From Bacillus_I endophytica_A (lineage in GTDB: Bacteria; Bacillota; Bacilli; Bacillales; Bacillaceae_H): DNA of 64,000 nt. The position numbers and the translations under genes are program-made. The stretch is taken from NCBI RefSeq assembly GCF_026790145.1, contig NZ_JALAMS010000003.1:124001-188000 (forward strand), in the 5' to 3' direction. The notes below the pieces were generated by a model that was not told the origin of the DNA, did not search any database, and worked only from the letters and a program-made list of their open reading frames with translations. Of this stretch, positions 49,877 to 57,742 are shown piece by piece. The stretch's first letter is position 1; each line of letters begins with the position of its first letter.

Positions 49877-50146
49877 GTGCACGATTACATCAAAGAGCGA
49901 ACAATCAAGATTGGCAAGTATATTGTGGAAACAAAGAAAACAGTTAGAGTGATTGCAAGAGAATTTGGAGTTTCCAAAAGTACAGTCCATAAAGATTTAA
50001 CTGAGCGACTTCCAGAGATCAATCCTGATTTAGCTAACGAAGTGAAGGAGATTTTAGATTATCATAAATCAATTCGTCACTTACGAGGTGGAGAAGCCAC
50101 TAAGTTAAAATACAGGAAAGAAGAACTTCAAGAACCTGTTAAATAA
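49877..50146 (+). CDS. spoIIID: Sporulation transcription regulator SpoIIID
   Basis: 89 residues. The helix-turn-helix region TVRVIAREFGVSKSTVHKDLTERLPEINPDLANEV is almost identical to B. subtilis SpoIIID, followed by the basic C-terminal helix HKSIRHLRGGEATKLKYRKEE that contacts flanking DNA. It activates and represses sigma-E-dependent genes in the mother cell and helps switch to sigma-K. The frame extends upstream to 49799, but GGGGAGGG at 49861-49868 and the family N-terminus M-H-D-Y-I point to GTG 49877. Confidence 0.96.
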   Translation: MHDYIKERTIKIGKYIVETKKTVRVIAREFGVSKSTVHKDLTERLPEINPDLANEVKEILDYHKSIRHLRGGEATKLKYRKEELQEPVK

Positions 50147-50183
50147 TTTGTAGAGATGGTTGTTTTGTTAGGTCTAAGAAGAT

Positions 50184-50232
50184 AAAAAACAGGCGATTAC
50201 TCTAATTTTTAAAAGGGTATCGTCTGTTTTTT
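50184..50232 (+). terminator. spoIIID terminator
   Basis: AAAAAACAGGCGAT pairs with ATCGTCTGTTTTTT (one wobble) around a 21-base loop, with a T run in the 3' arm. Confidence 0.78.
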
Positions 50233-50251
50233 AGAGCGCTCGCTTCTTAAG

Positions 50252-50281
50252 TTCTAAATCCCTACTTATAAGGATTTAGAA
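50252..50281. repeat. Perfect 10-bp inverted repeat upstream of mbl
   Basis: TTCTAAATCC (50252-50261) and GGATTTAGAA (50272-50281) flank a ten-base loop, 150 bases before mbl. No T run follows. It could be an operator or an mRNA hairpin; the binding factor is unknown. Confidence 0.5.
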
Positions 50282-50431
50282 GTTCTAAAGTATCAAAAAA
50301 ATAACTCATATTGGTATATGGGGAAAATATTAAAATTAATCATACATATATCCTCTTTTGTGATAAAATACTATATTAGGACAAAAGAACGTGTTTTTAA
50401 GAGGAAGATTTTGAAGGAGGAAAAAGCAGTA

Positions 50432-51433
50432 ATGTTAGCAAAAGATATTGGGATAGATTTAGGTACGGCAAATGTTTTGATTCATGTAAGAGGAAGAGGG
50501 ATTGTTTTGAATGAACCCTCTGTTGTAGCTATCGATAAAAATATAGGAAAAGTTCTTGCGGTCGGAGAGGAAGCTCGCCAAATGGTCGGAAGAACTCCAT
50601 CAAATATCATTGCTATTCGCCCATTAAAAGACGGCGTTATTGCAGACTTTGATATAACAGAGGCTATGTTGAAATACTTTATGGATAAATTAAATGTAAA
50701 AGGCGTGTTATCAAAACCGCGTATCCTAATCTGTTGCCCAACGGACATTACGCTTGTTGAGAAGAAAGCAATTAGAGAAGCGGCTGAAAAAAGTGGCGGA
50801 AAGAAAGTGTATTTAGAAGAAGAACCAAAAGTAGCAGCTTTAGGAGCAGGAATGGAAATCTTCCAACCGAGCGGAAACATGGTTGTTGATATTGGCGGTG
50901 GAACAACAGATGTAGCTGTTTTATCAATGGGAGATATCGTAACTTCTGCATCCATTAAAATGGCTGGAGACAAGTTCGATCAGGAAATCCTTAACTACAT
51001 TAAACGTCGCTATAAACTGCTTATCGGAGAGAGAACAGCAGAAGAGATTAAAATCAATATCGGAACGGTCTTTAATCAATATCGTCAAGAAGAAATGGAC
51101 ATTAGAGGACGAGATATGGTGAGTGGTTTACCACGTGTTATTACTATTAAGTCTGAAGAGATTGAAGGAGCGTTACGAGAATCTGTAGCCGTTATTGTGC
51201 AAGCTTCGAAAAGCGTTCTAGAGCAAACACCTCCAGAGCTTTCTGCCGATATAATTGATAGAGGGATTATTTTAACTGGCGGTGGAGCACTTTTACACGG
51301 AATGGATCAACTATTAGCAGAAGAACTAAAAGTTCCTGTTTTCGTAGCTGAGCACCCGATGGACTGTGTGGCTATTGGAACAGGTATTATGCTTGAGAAT
51401 ATGGATAAACTGCCACGTCGTCAATTTATTTAA
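50432..51433 (+). CDS. mbl: Mbl, MreB-like rod-shape actin
   Basis: 333 residues, equal to B. subtilis Mbl. Actin-fold ATP motifs are visible: KDIGIDLGTANVLIHV (phosphate 1), MVVDIGGGTTDVAVLS (phosphate 2), GGGALLHGMDQLLAEEL (adenosine motif) and LEEEPKVAALGAGM. It forms short membrane filaments that guide the elongasome in side-wall synthesis. The frame is open from 50318, but GAAGGAGG precedes ATG 50432, which starts the conserved protein. Mbl follows spoIIID as in B. subtilis, and flhOP follow. Confidence 0.96.
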   Translation: MLAKDIGIDLGTANVLIHVRGRGIVLNEPSVVAIDKNIGKVLAVGEEARQMVGRTPSNIIAIRPLKDGVIADFDITEAMLKYFMDKLNVKGVLSKPRILICCPTDITLVEKKAIREAAEKSGGKKVYLEEEPKVAALGAGMEIFQPSGNMVVDIGGGTTDVAVLSMGDIVTSASIKMAGDKFDQEILNYIKRRYKLLIGERTAEEIKINIGTVFNQYRQEEMDIRGRDMVSGLPRVITIKSEEIEGALRESVAVIVQASKSVLEQTPPELSADIIDRGIILTGGGALLHGMDQLLAEELKVPVFVAEHPMDCVAIGTGIMLENMDKLPRRQFI

Positions 51434-51467
51434 AAGAAGTCTACTCTATATTGTTTCTATCATAAGG

Positions 51468-51506
51468 AAGGGAAGTTTCGGTAACATAGAAATTTCCCTT
51501 TATTTT
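51468..51506 (+). terminator. Terminator between mbl and flhO
   Basis: AAGGGAAGTTTC pairs with GAAATTTCCCTT (one wobble) across nine bases, then TATTTTAG. Confidence 0.75.
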
Positions 51507-51524
51507 AGTAATGGAGGTCTATAT

Positions 51525-52346
51525 ATGTTCAAAGGCTTTTACTCAGCGGCAAGCGGGATGATGACGCAGCAGCGTAATGTTGAACGGCTGACAAACAATA
51601 TGGCAAACGTTAATACAGTTGGATTTAAGCAGGATCAGGCTTCAATTCGATCTTTTCCTGAGATGCTGCTTGATAGGGTGCAGTGTGAAAAGGGAATCGA
51701 TAATCATCAAATTCCGGTTCGTAAGAGAATAGGTTCACTGAACACAGGAGCTTATATGCAAGAATTAACCCCTAACTTCACTCAAGGTGGTCTTCAGAGT
51801 ACAGACCGCTCTACAGATGTAGCCCTTATTGATGGAAAGGTTCCAGAAGGTGAAGCAGGACAAGAAGGCTCGTTCTTTTTTATAGTAGAGCAAGGTGATG
51901 AGGTACGTTATACAAGGAACGGTAACTTTGCATTAAGCAATGACGGTTACTTAACAACAAACGACGGCCACTATGTTTTAGGGCAAAATGGGACAAGAAT
52001 TTCGTTAACTGATGACGATTTTGAGATTAGTGAACAAGGTGTAGTCACTCAAAACGAAGAAGTGGTCGGTACCATTGATATTGCTTTTTCAAATAATGTT
52101 GAAGATTTGAATCAAGAAGGAAACGGTCTTTATTCCGTTGAAACTCCTCTTTCAAGCGCTATTGGAAATGCAGAGGTTTCTTATAAGATAAATCAAGGTA
52201 TGCTGGAAAATTCAAATGTTGATAGCTCACAAACAATGACAGAAATGATGTCTGCCTATCGTTCATTTGAAGCAAACCAGAAAGTTATGCAGGCTTATGA
52301 TAAAAGTATGGAAAAAGCAGCAAATGAAGTAGGACGGATTAGTTAA
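51525..52346 (+). CDS. flhO: Flagellar hook-basal body protein FlhO
   Basis: 273 residues of the FlgG/FlgE-like rod family. The N-terminal rod motif MFKGFYSAASGMMTQQRNVE with LTNNMANVNTVGFKQDQ and the C-terminal ANQKVMQAYDKSMEKAANEVG helices form the paired coiled coil of axial proteins. The central part has VRYTRNGNFALSNDGYLTT. In B. subtilis FlhO and FlhP act as distal/proximal rod proteins of the flagellar basal body. The frame is open from 51366 in mbl, but TGGAGG before ATG 51525 gives the right start. flhP starts 15 bases after the stop. Confidence 0.92.
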   Translation: MFKGFYSAASGMMTQQRNVERLTNNMANVNTVGFKQDQASIRSFPEMLLDRVQCEKGIDNHQIPVRKRIGSLNTGAYMQELTPNFTQGGLQSTDRSTDVALIDGKVPEGEAGQEGSFFFIVEQGDEVRYTRNGNFALSNDGYLTTNDGHYVLGQNGTRISLTDDDFEISEQGVVTQNEEVVGTIDIAFSNNVEDLNQEGNGLYSVETPLSSAIGNAEVSYKINQGMLENSNVDSSQTMTEMMSAYRSFEANQKVMQAYDKSMEKAANEVGRIS

Positions 52347-52361
52347 GAAGGGGGCCTTATT

Positions 52362-53186
52362 ATGAACCGTTCGATGATCAATGCAGCAAATACGATGAAT
52401 GGGTTGCAACAGCAACTTGATCTTATCTCGCACAATGTTTCAAACAGCTCTACTGTAGGATATAAAAGTCAGGAAGCGAATTTTAACTCTCTTTTATATC
52501 AGCAATTTGCTATCCCTGTTGATGATACTAGAGGGAACAAAGGAAGAAAAACTCCGAGCGGTATTAGAGAAGGAGTAGGAGCGATGCTTGGCTACACGAG
52601 TACAAATAATGAATTAGGTTCTCTTACAACAACTAAGCGAGATTTAGATGTGGCTCTCTCTAAAAAAGGTTATTTCTTTACTATTGCTACAAAAGATGGA
52701 ATAAAGTATACAAGAGACGGAGCATTCAATCTTTCACAGCTAGATGAAAACTCTGTTGTGCTTGTAACAGGAGACGGTAATCCTGTTCTTGATGAAAATG
52801 GGGAAACCATTGTTATCCCTTCAAACTATCAAAAAATCTCTTTTACATCGCAAGGAGAACTGGCTGTTTATGGAGAAGATGAAACAGTACCTTTAAACGT
52901 ATATGATCTCGGCATTGCTTATGCACAGAACCCTGCGCTTCTAATGAGGGATGGGGGCAATCTCTTTTCTGCCCCAGCGGAACAAGGAATAGAGAACCCT
53001 ATACTTAACATTAGAGGGCAAGAGAGATCTCAAATTGGATTAGAAAAAGGCGTGCTAGAACAATCAAACGTCAATATAGGTAATGAATTAGTAAATATGT
53101 TGAATGCTCAGCGAGCTTATCAATTCAATGCTAAGTCTATTACCCTCTCAGACCAAATGCTTGGTTTAATTAATACAATGAGATAA
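52362..53186 (+). CDS. flhP: Flagellar hook-basal body protein FlhP
   Basis: 274 residues, same family as FlhO. N-terminal MINAANTMNGLQQQLDLISH with NVSNSSTVGYKSQEANF, the middle IKYTRDGAFNLSQLDE, and the C-terminal LEQSNVNIGNELVNMLNAQRAYQFNAKS, the hallmark of flagellar axial proteins. It is co-transcribed with flhO. The ATG follows AAGGGGGCC. The small EpuA-like gene starts about 30 bases later, and fabZ follows, as downstream of flhP in B. subtilis. Confidence 0.92.
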   Translation: MNRSMINAANTMNGLQQQLDLISHNVSNSSTVGYKSQEANFNSLLYQQFAIPVDDTRGNKGRKTPSGIREGVGAMLGYTSTNNELGSLTTTKRDLDVALSKKGYFFTIATKDGIKYTRDGAFNLSQLDENSVVLVTGDGNPVLDENGETIVIPSNYQKISFTSQGELAVYGEDETVPLNVYDLGIAYAQNPALLMRDGGNLFSAPAEQGIENPILNIRGQERSQIGLEKGVLEQSNVNIGNELVNMLNAQRAYQFNAKSITLSDQMLGLINTMR

Positions 53187-53217
53187 AACTATAAAAGAAC
53201 GGGGGATGAGGAAGACA

Positions 53218-53487
53218 ATGACAGCTCCAACAAGTGAGGTAAGACACCAACATAAGAAAAAAGAAGGATTTCTAAAAGCGGCATGGAATGATTTACAGCA
53301 GGCGAGAAAAAATCGGGTTAAATTGTTTCCCCTTTGGTTACGTGTTATGATTGTCAGTGTTCTAATGACGGTTAGTGCTCTTATTGGGGTTGTCGTTGGC
53401 TATGCCTTTATTGGGGACGGCTCTGTTTTCGATGCTTTAAAACCGTCTACATGGAATCACATTATGGAATTCATTGTGAAAGAGTAA
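53218..53487 (+). CDS. EpuA-like small membrane protein
   Basis: 89 residues. A basic, soluble N-terminus (about 1-42) is followed by one membrane helix (LWLRVMIVSVLMTVSALIGVVVGYAFIG) and a short external tail ending in KPSTWNHIMEFIVKE. Proteins of this shape are annotated as DNA-directed RNA polymerase beta subunit (EpuA family), a label I do not take to mean an RNA polymerase subunit; the function is unknown. An ATG at 53206 abuts GGGGG, so ATG 53218 after GATGAGG is preferred. Its end lies close to fabZ. Confidence 0.65.
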   Translation: MTAPTSEVRHQHKKKEGFLKAAWNDLQQARKNRVKLFPLWLRVMIVSVLMTVSALIGVVVGYAFIGDGSVFDALKPSTWNHIMEFIVKE

Positions 53488-53501
53488 GGAGTGCAGAAAG
53501 T

Positions 53502-53939
53502 ATGCTTGATATTGAACAAATTAAAGAAATTATTCCACATCGCTATCCATTTTTGCTTGTTGATCGTGTTTTGGAGGTTGAAGAAGGAAAGAAAGCAATT
53601 GGTATTAAAAATGTATCTGCGAATGAAGATTTCTTCAACGGACACTTTCCTACATACCCTGTAATGCCAGGAGTTTTAATTGTGGAAGCACTTGCACAAG
53701 TAGGAGCAGTAGCGATGCTAATGAAAGAAGAAAATCGTGGCCGTTTGGCTTTCTTTGCTGGCATTGATAACTGTCGCTTTAAACGTCAAGTTCGTCCTGG
53801 TGATCAGCTTCGTTTAGAAGTAGAAATGGTGCGTTTCCGTGGTGCTGTTGGTAAAGGAAAAGCGGTAGCAACTGTTGACGGAGAACTTGTATGTGAGACA
53901 GATATTATGTTCGCACTTGGGGACAAGCAAGAAGAATAA
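53502..53939 (+). CDS. fabZ: 3-hydroxyacyl-ACP dehydratase FabZ
   Basis: 145 residues, hot-dog fold. The catalytic His lies in NEDFFNGHFPTYPVMPGVLIVEALAQVGA, which also holds the paired Glu; IIPHRYPFLLVDRV opens the protein. It dehydrates 3-hydroxyacyl-ACP in each round of fatty acid elongation. The frame begins at 53451 within the preceding gene, but AAGGAG at 53486-53491 and the conserved N-terminus support ATG 53502. A terminator follows directly. Confidence 0.95.
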   Translation: MLDIEQIKEIIPHRYPFLLVDRVLEVEEGKKAIGIKNVSANEDFFNGHFPTYPVMPGVLIVEALAQVGAVAMLMKEENRGRLAFFAGIDNCRFKRQVRPGDQLRLEVEMVRFRGAVGKGKAVATVDGELVCETDIMFALGDKQEE

Positions 53940-53968
53940 AAGCCGTTGCAGCAGCACGGCTTTTTTTC
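53939..53968 (+). terminator. fabZ terminator
   Basis: AAAGCCGT pairs with ACGGCTTT, with a small inner pair in the loop, followed by TTTTTTT. Confidence 0.85.
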
Positions 53969-54059
53969 TTTGGATATAATAGGGTAATATGCTAGAAGTT
54001 AACTGATTATGTTATGATGAGTTAAAAGAAAGTTTACAGTTTGGAGGTACTTTCGTTAA

Positions 54060-54437
54060 ATGTTAAAGGATTTGCCACAAGGAGTAAAAGTCAGTATTAC
54101 GCGTTCTATTACAAAAGCTTTTGAAGACTATATGAGTGAAATTAAGTGGAATGAAAGTCAATATAGTTCTAATGCATTTATCGATCAATGGAAGACCTAT
54201 ATTAGAAATAATGCTTCTTGGTTTAAAAAAATTGATGAGGCGATGAAAGAGAGTCCTGAATTTCATCAAGAACTCGCTGTTAAGATTAACGAGACAATTC
54301 AAAAAGTGGTGACAGAGCCGCCGACGGAAGAACAAGTGGCACAGTTAGAGCGCTTGACGAAAGAGCAAGGGAATATTAACGTAGATTACTCTTGTAAAGC
54401 TGAAGCAAGATTCTGGATTCGTAAATTTGTTAACTAA
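54060..54437 (+). CDS. Hypothetical soluble protein
   Basis: 125 residues; I do not recognise the family. It is soluble and predicted mostly helical, with many charged residues and six tryptophan/phenylalanine-rich spots (EIKWNESQYSS, DQWKTYIRNNASWFKKIDE, EARFWIRKFVN). There is one cysteine (DYSCKAEARF). No signal peptide or membrane segment is visible. GGAGG at 54043-54047 lies 12 bases before ATG 54060, slightly far but acceptable. It sits between fabZ and a convergent Xre gene and shares a bidirectional terminator with the latter. Confidence 0.7.
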   Translation: MLKDLPQGVKVSITRSITKAFEDYMSEIKWNESQYSSNAFIDQWKTYIRNNASWFKKIDEAMKESPEFHQELAVKINETIQKVVTEPPTEEQVAQLERLTKEQGNINVDYSCKAEARFWIRKFVN

Positions 54438-54448
54438 TAAACTTAAAT

Positions 54449-54483
54449 AAAAGACTGTTGATATAAAATCAACAGTCTTTTTA
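54449..54483. terminator. Bidirectional terminator
   Basis: AAAAGACTGTTGAT pairs with ATCAACAGTCTTTT, flanked by A and T runs; it serves the hypothetical gene and the converging Xre gene. Confidence 0.88.
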
Positions 54484-54488
54484 TTTTA

Positions 54489-54890
54489 TTATTCTTCAAT
54501 AATTGTTTTAAGGACCTTTGTAAGGAAATGAACACGACTTCTAGACCCATTATCATTTTTAAAAATAAAAGTGTAGAGATTCTCTTGAAGCTTAGGATAT
54601 TTTTTTAAGACTTTAACAAGCTGCTCAATTTCATTAGAATAATGGTTTTTGTAAGTGTGCTGAAACTCTTTGAGGAAAGGTGTATTTTGTTCTGCTTTTC
54701 CATATAGCTTGTCCATGGAAACTTGATAGACTTCACAGAGTTTAACGAAGTCTTGAAGGGAAGGGTAGAGCTGAGCGTTTTCCCATTTAGCAACGGTAGA
54801 ACGTGAGATATCCATTTCTCCAGCAAGATCTGCTTGTGTCCAACCTCTTTGTTTACGATAGTGACGAATGTTCATACAGAGAGAATCCAT
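54489..54890 (-). CDS. Xre family transcriptional regulator
   Basis: 133 residues. The N-terminal helix-turn-helix (MNIRHYRKQRGWTQADLAGE, MDISRSTVAKWENAQLYPS, LQDFVKLCEVYQVSMDKLYG) is a standard Cro/CI-type domain. The C-terminal half is helical and charged, with no recognised sensor domain. The target is unknown; the divergent small open frame and the 54891-55240 region are candidates. ATG 54890 follows AAAAGGAGATTATTT. Nothing suggests a phage setting: no integrase or other phage genes are near. Confidence 0.85.
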   Translation of the reverse strand: MDSLCMNIRHYRKQRGWTQADLAGEMDISRSTVAKWENAQLYPSLQDFVKLCEVYQVSMDKLYGKAEQNTPFLKEFQHTYKNHYSNEIEQLVKVLKKYPKLQENLYTFIFKNDNGSRSRVHFLTKVLKTIIEE

Positions 54891-55240
54891 AAATAATCTC
54901 CTTTTAAATAGAATAATAAAACATAGTGCTATTTGAGAACATAGCCCTGTCGGTTCTTAAATAGATCATAAAAAGTAGAAAAGTTTTTGAAAAATTTTAA
55001 TTGTATAAAGACCCAAATCTTTGAATAAGAAAAACTAGAAATCTTCTACTAAAAAGTAGGTCTACTCTTGTTGTATAAAATATGTATAATTATGTCAACT
55101 TATCGAAGGGTTTTCCTTACATCTACAGTGAAAACCTTCTAAAAAAAGAAAGGAGGAGTATGTTAATAACAAAAGAAGGTTGCAAAGGGGAGAGAATATA
55201 TTATGATGACGATAGAAATGTGAAAGGAGGTATGAAAGAG

Positions 55241-55396
55241 ATGAGAAAGTTCTATCTAAGTAAACCAAAATGGTGTAGTAGCATAGAGCGGGAGGCAAGA
55301 AGGCCGATAGTACTTGGGAAAGCCTATAAAAACAATTTTCTATCTCCTATATATGAAAATGATGTTATGGCATTTCCCGAAAAGCACTATCGTTGA
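55241..55396 (+). CDS. Small hypothetical protein with uncertain start
   Basis: 51 codons from ATG 55241 (start MRKFYLSKPKWCS, end AFPEKHYR), basic, no membrane segment. An excellent ribosome binding site, AAAGGAGG (55223-55230), lies ten bases upstream. The same frame is open further up, with another AAAGGAGG (55149-55156) only three bases before ATG 55160, which would give 79 residues. I do not recognise the protein. The end overlaps the converging ywpF gene by ten bases. It may be real, but the coding evidence is mainly the two ribosome binding sites. The 54891-55240 gap holds no other feature I can support. Confidence 0.4.
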   Translation: MRKFYLSKPKWCSSIEREARRPIVLGKAYKNNFLSPIYENDVMAFPEKHYR

Positions 55397-55803
55397 TATG
55401 ATTTATTAACTTTTGTTTTGAATTCTTTCAACAGGGCTTCACCTTCAAGACCCTCTTGCAGTAGTTGAGCAAGAATTCCTTCTGCGATATTTGGGCGTGT
55501 GTTTTTCAAATAGCCGTTCATAAGCACGCTAACATAGTTCTTCATCTCTGTTGTAGCAATTACTTTTGTTTGAAAAGTAGCTGGTAAATTATTTTTTTTA
55601 GAAATAGTTGCTTTTACAGCTAGCTTTCCTTCTGATCTGCAAAGCTCTTGGAAGTAGTCTAATTCAGTTTTGGGAAGCAATGCTTCAATTGTCCAAAGGT
55701 TTTGCTCATCTTCTTTATTAATGATTAACCCGTCCTTTAGTAAGAGATCCTTCCGTTTGTCCGGACTTACAATATCTAAGTGGACAAGTTTAAACGTTTT
55801 CAA
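55387..55803 (-). CDS. ywpF: YwpF family protein
   Basis: 138 residues, a soluble alpha/beta protein of unknown function. The start KTFKLVHLDIVSP and the block DGLIINKEDEQNLWTIEALLPK resemble YwpF of B. subtilis, which also lies beside ssbB. No catalytic motif is visible. The start is TTG 55803, preceded by GGAGGGATGTTATC. It is divergent from ssbB, and its 3' end overlaps the small gene on the other strand. Confidence 0.78.
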   Translation of the reverse strand: MKTFKLVHLDIVSPDKRKDLLLKDGLIINKEDEQNLWTIEALLPKTELDYFQELCRSEGKLAVKATISKKNNLPATFQTKVIATTEMKNYVSVLMNGYLKNTRPNIAEGILAQLLQEGLEGEALLKEFKTKVNKSYQR

Positions 55804-55918
55804 GATAACATCCCTCCATCACAAAATTAGAAATTATTATTTAGTATAGCATACTTAAACCCTTTATAGCCTTAACTACTCTAATCCTCCCTAGTAATGA
55901 GAAAGGAGGTTACACTAA

Positions 55919-56254
55919 TTGTTTAATCAAGTTACGTTAGTTGGTCGTCTTGCAAGAGTACCGGACCTTCGTTACACAACAGACGGAGTTGCTTATACTC
56001 ATTTAGTATTAGCGGTTCAGCGCTCTTTTCGCAACCAACACGGAGAGTTTGACGCTGACTTTGTTTCTGTTACTGTATGGAGAAAAAATGCAGAAAATAC
56101 AGTTCAGTACTGTGAAAAAGGAACTTTAGTTGGAATCACAGGTCGAGTACAAACCCGTCAGTATGAACGTGATGGAGGTGAAAAAGTATTTCTAACGGAA
56201 ATCATAGCTGACCGGATTCGCTTTTTGCAACGTCAAATAGGAGCACCATCCTAG
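55919..56254 (+). CDS. ssbB: Competence-associated single-stranded DNA-binding protein SsbB
   Basis: 111 residues, only the OB-fold of SSB (FNQVTLVGRLARVPDLRYTTDG, FVSVTVWRKNAENTVQYCEKGTLVGITGRVQTRQYE) without the acidic C-terminal tail of SsbA. The short form and the place beside ywpF match B. subtilis SsbB (YwpH), which protects incoming single strands during transformation and is made under ComK control. The start is TTG 55919 after GAAAGGAGG. A/T-rich sequence with AAAATTAGAAATT in the gap upstream could hold ComK boxes, but the match is loose. Confidence 0.92.
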   Translation: MFNQVTLVGRLARVPDLRYTTDGVAYTHLVLAVQRSFRNQHGEFDADFVSVTVWRKNAENTVQYCEKGTLVGITGRVQTRQYERDGGEKVFLTEIIADRIRFLQRQIGAPS

Positions 56255-56362
56255 GTAGATCACAACTTGAAAGGGGGTGGGAAGTCGTTTTACATTACCT
56301 CACTTCTTATACCTTCTAAAAAGACAATATAAACTTATCCTCTATTACCTCTCCAAAAATAA

Positions 56363-56392
56363 ACCAGCTACAAGATGTAGCTGGTCTTTTTT
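56363..56392. terminator. Terminator between ssbB and the LysM hydrolase gene
   Basis: ACCAGCTACA pairs with TGTAGCTGGT across AGA, followed by CTTTTTTC; the opposite strand is also T-rich, so it can serve both converging genes. Confidence 0.88.
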
Positions 56393-56394
56393 CA

Positions 56395-57450
56395 TTAAAG
56401 AGCTCGAGCTCCTAAATAACGTTGATTCCAATATGAATTTGTAAGTGATGAAACGGTTACACCATTTGAGGAGCTAGCATGTACAAATTGATTGTTGCCT
56501 AAATAAATACCCATATGAGAAGGACCAGAACGGTATGTAGTGAAGAAAACTAAGTCTCCAGGCTGTGGAGAAGAGACTTTTGTTGTTGTGCTCCAATATC
56601 CTGCCGTTGTTAAGCGTTGTCCGCCTGTTTGATCTTTTAATAAATAATAAATAAATCCGCTGCAATCAAATCCGCTTGTTGTTGTGCCTCCCCATTTATA
56701 AGGAATACCTTGAAGAGATAGGGCATCATTAATAAATTTTTGTTTATTAATCGAACCATTTGGTGTAGGTGTAGCAGGTGATTCTGGTGGTGCTGGTTTT
56801 GAAGTGTTATTGTCCGTTTTAGGAGAACCAGTTATTTTCAATACTTGATTTTCATATATTGTATTGGTTGTTAATCCATTTAGGCTCTGTAGTTGAGAAA
56901 CGCTTATACCGTATTGAGAGGCAATTTTCCATAAGGAATCCCCTCGTTTAACAGTATAAGAACCATTGCTTTGCTCGTTTTGTCCCCCTGTTGGTGAAGG
57001 TGAAGAGCCAGTAGTTGGTGATGATGTACTTTCACCTGAAACTTTTAGTGTTTGGCCAACGTAAATTAAGTTGGAGCTAAGATTATTTAACGCTCTGAGC
57101 TCTGTTACAGATGTCCCTGTTTGGGATGAAATTTTGTAAAGAGTGTCCCCACTTTTTACTTGATATGTTGATGTATGATTACTTGTTGAAGTAGGTGGTT
57201 GGGCTTGTGAGCTTTGTTCATTTGCAGATTGTCCATTTGGTAATTGAAGAACTTGTCCAATACGTAAAAGGTCGCTGCTTAAGTTATTGACCTTCTTCAA
57301 ATCAGAGACACTTGTATTAAACTGTTTTGAAAGTTTAAAAAGGGTATCGCCTTTCTTTACTTCGACACTTGCTGCATCTGCGGACGTTTGAAAAAGATAA
57401 GCACTGCCTAGAACTGCTAACGATGTTAAAAATGGTACTCGTTTCCTCAC
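56395..57450 (-). CDS. Cell wall D,L-endopeptidase with three LysM repeats (LytE/LytF-like)
   Basis: 351 residues. A signal peptide (1-26, ending SADAA) is followed by three LysM repeats (about 28-71, 95-138 and 164-207), separated by Ser/Thr/Pro/Gln linkers, and a C-terminal NlpC/P60 domain (about 235-351) with Cys263 (GFDCSGF), His312 (PSHMGIYLG) and His324 (FVHASS). LysM repeats bind glycan chains; the peptidase cuts the D-glutamyl to diaminopimelate bond. Such enzymes act in cell separation or elongation. The start is GTG 57450 after TAGGAGGAATATAT. The overall order matches LytE and LytF of B. subtilis; I do not choose between them. Confidence 0.92.
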   Translation of the reverse strand: MRKRVPFLTSLAVLGSAYLFQTSADAASVEVKKGDTLFKLSKQFNTSVSDLKKVNNLSSDLLRIGQVLQLPNGQSANEQSSQAQPPTSTSNHTSTYQVKSGDTLYKISSQTGTSVTELRALNNLSSNLIYVGQTLKVSGESTSSPTTGSSPSPTGGQNEQSNGSYTVKRGDSLWKIASQYGISVSQLQSLNGLTTNTIYENQVLKITGSPKTDNNTSKPAPPESPATPTPNGSINKQKFINDALSLQGIPYKWGGTTTSGFDCSGFIYYLLKDQTGGQRLTTAGYWSTTTKVSSPQPGDLVFFTTYRSGPSHMGIYLGNNQFVHASSSNGVTVSSLTNSYWNQRYLGARAL

Positions 57451-57742
57451 ATATATTCCTCCTATATGTTATTTTTTAACAATCATACTTGAATTTATTA
57501 TACTATGGTTTTTGAAACTTGAGCTAACATTTATCGTCTATTAGTATAAAAACACGTAATATATCTCATATCGGATTAAGATGTAAAACTTTAACCTTTA
57601 ATGTAAAAATTGGCGACCTTTTTTTCATTTTGGTATTATATGAATGTGATAAATTAAGGCTACTATATATTGGAAACATTCTTTTATTACTTTAAAACAT
57701 AAATGAGCGATAAAAGCTACTTTCAAAGGGGTTGTGAAGAGT

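Noticed and set aside
54489..54890. Phage or mobile-element repressor
   Set aside because: Only an isolated Xre gene; no integrase, terminase, att repeats or composition change around it.
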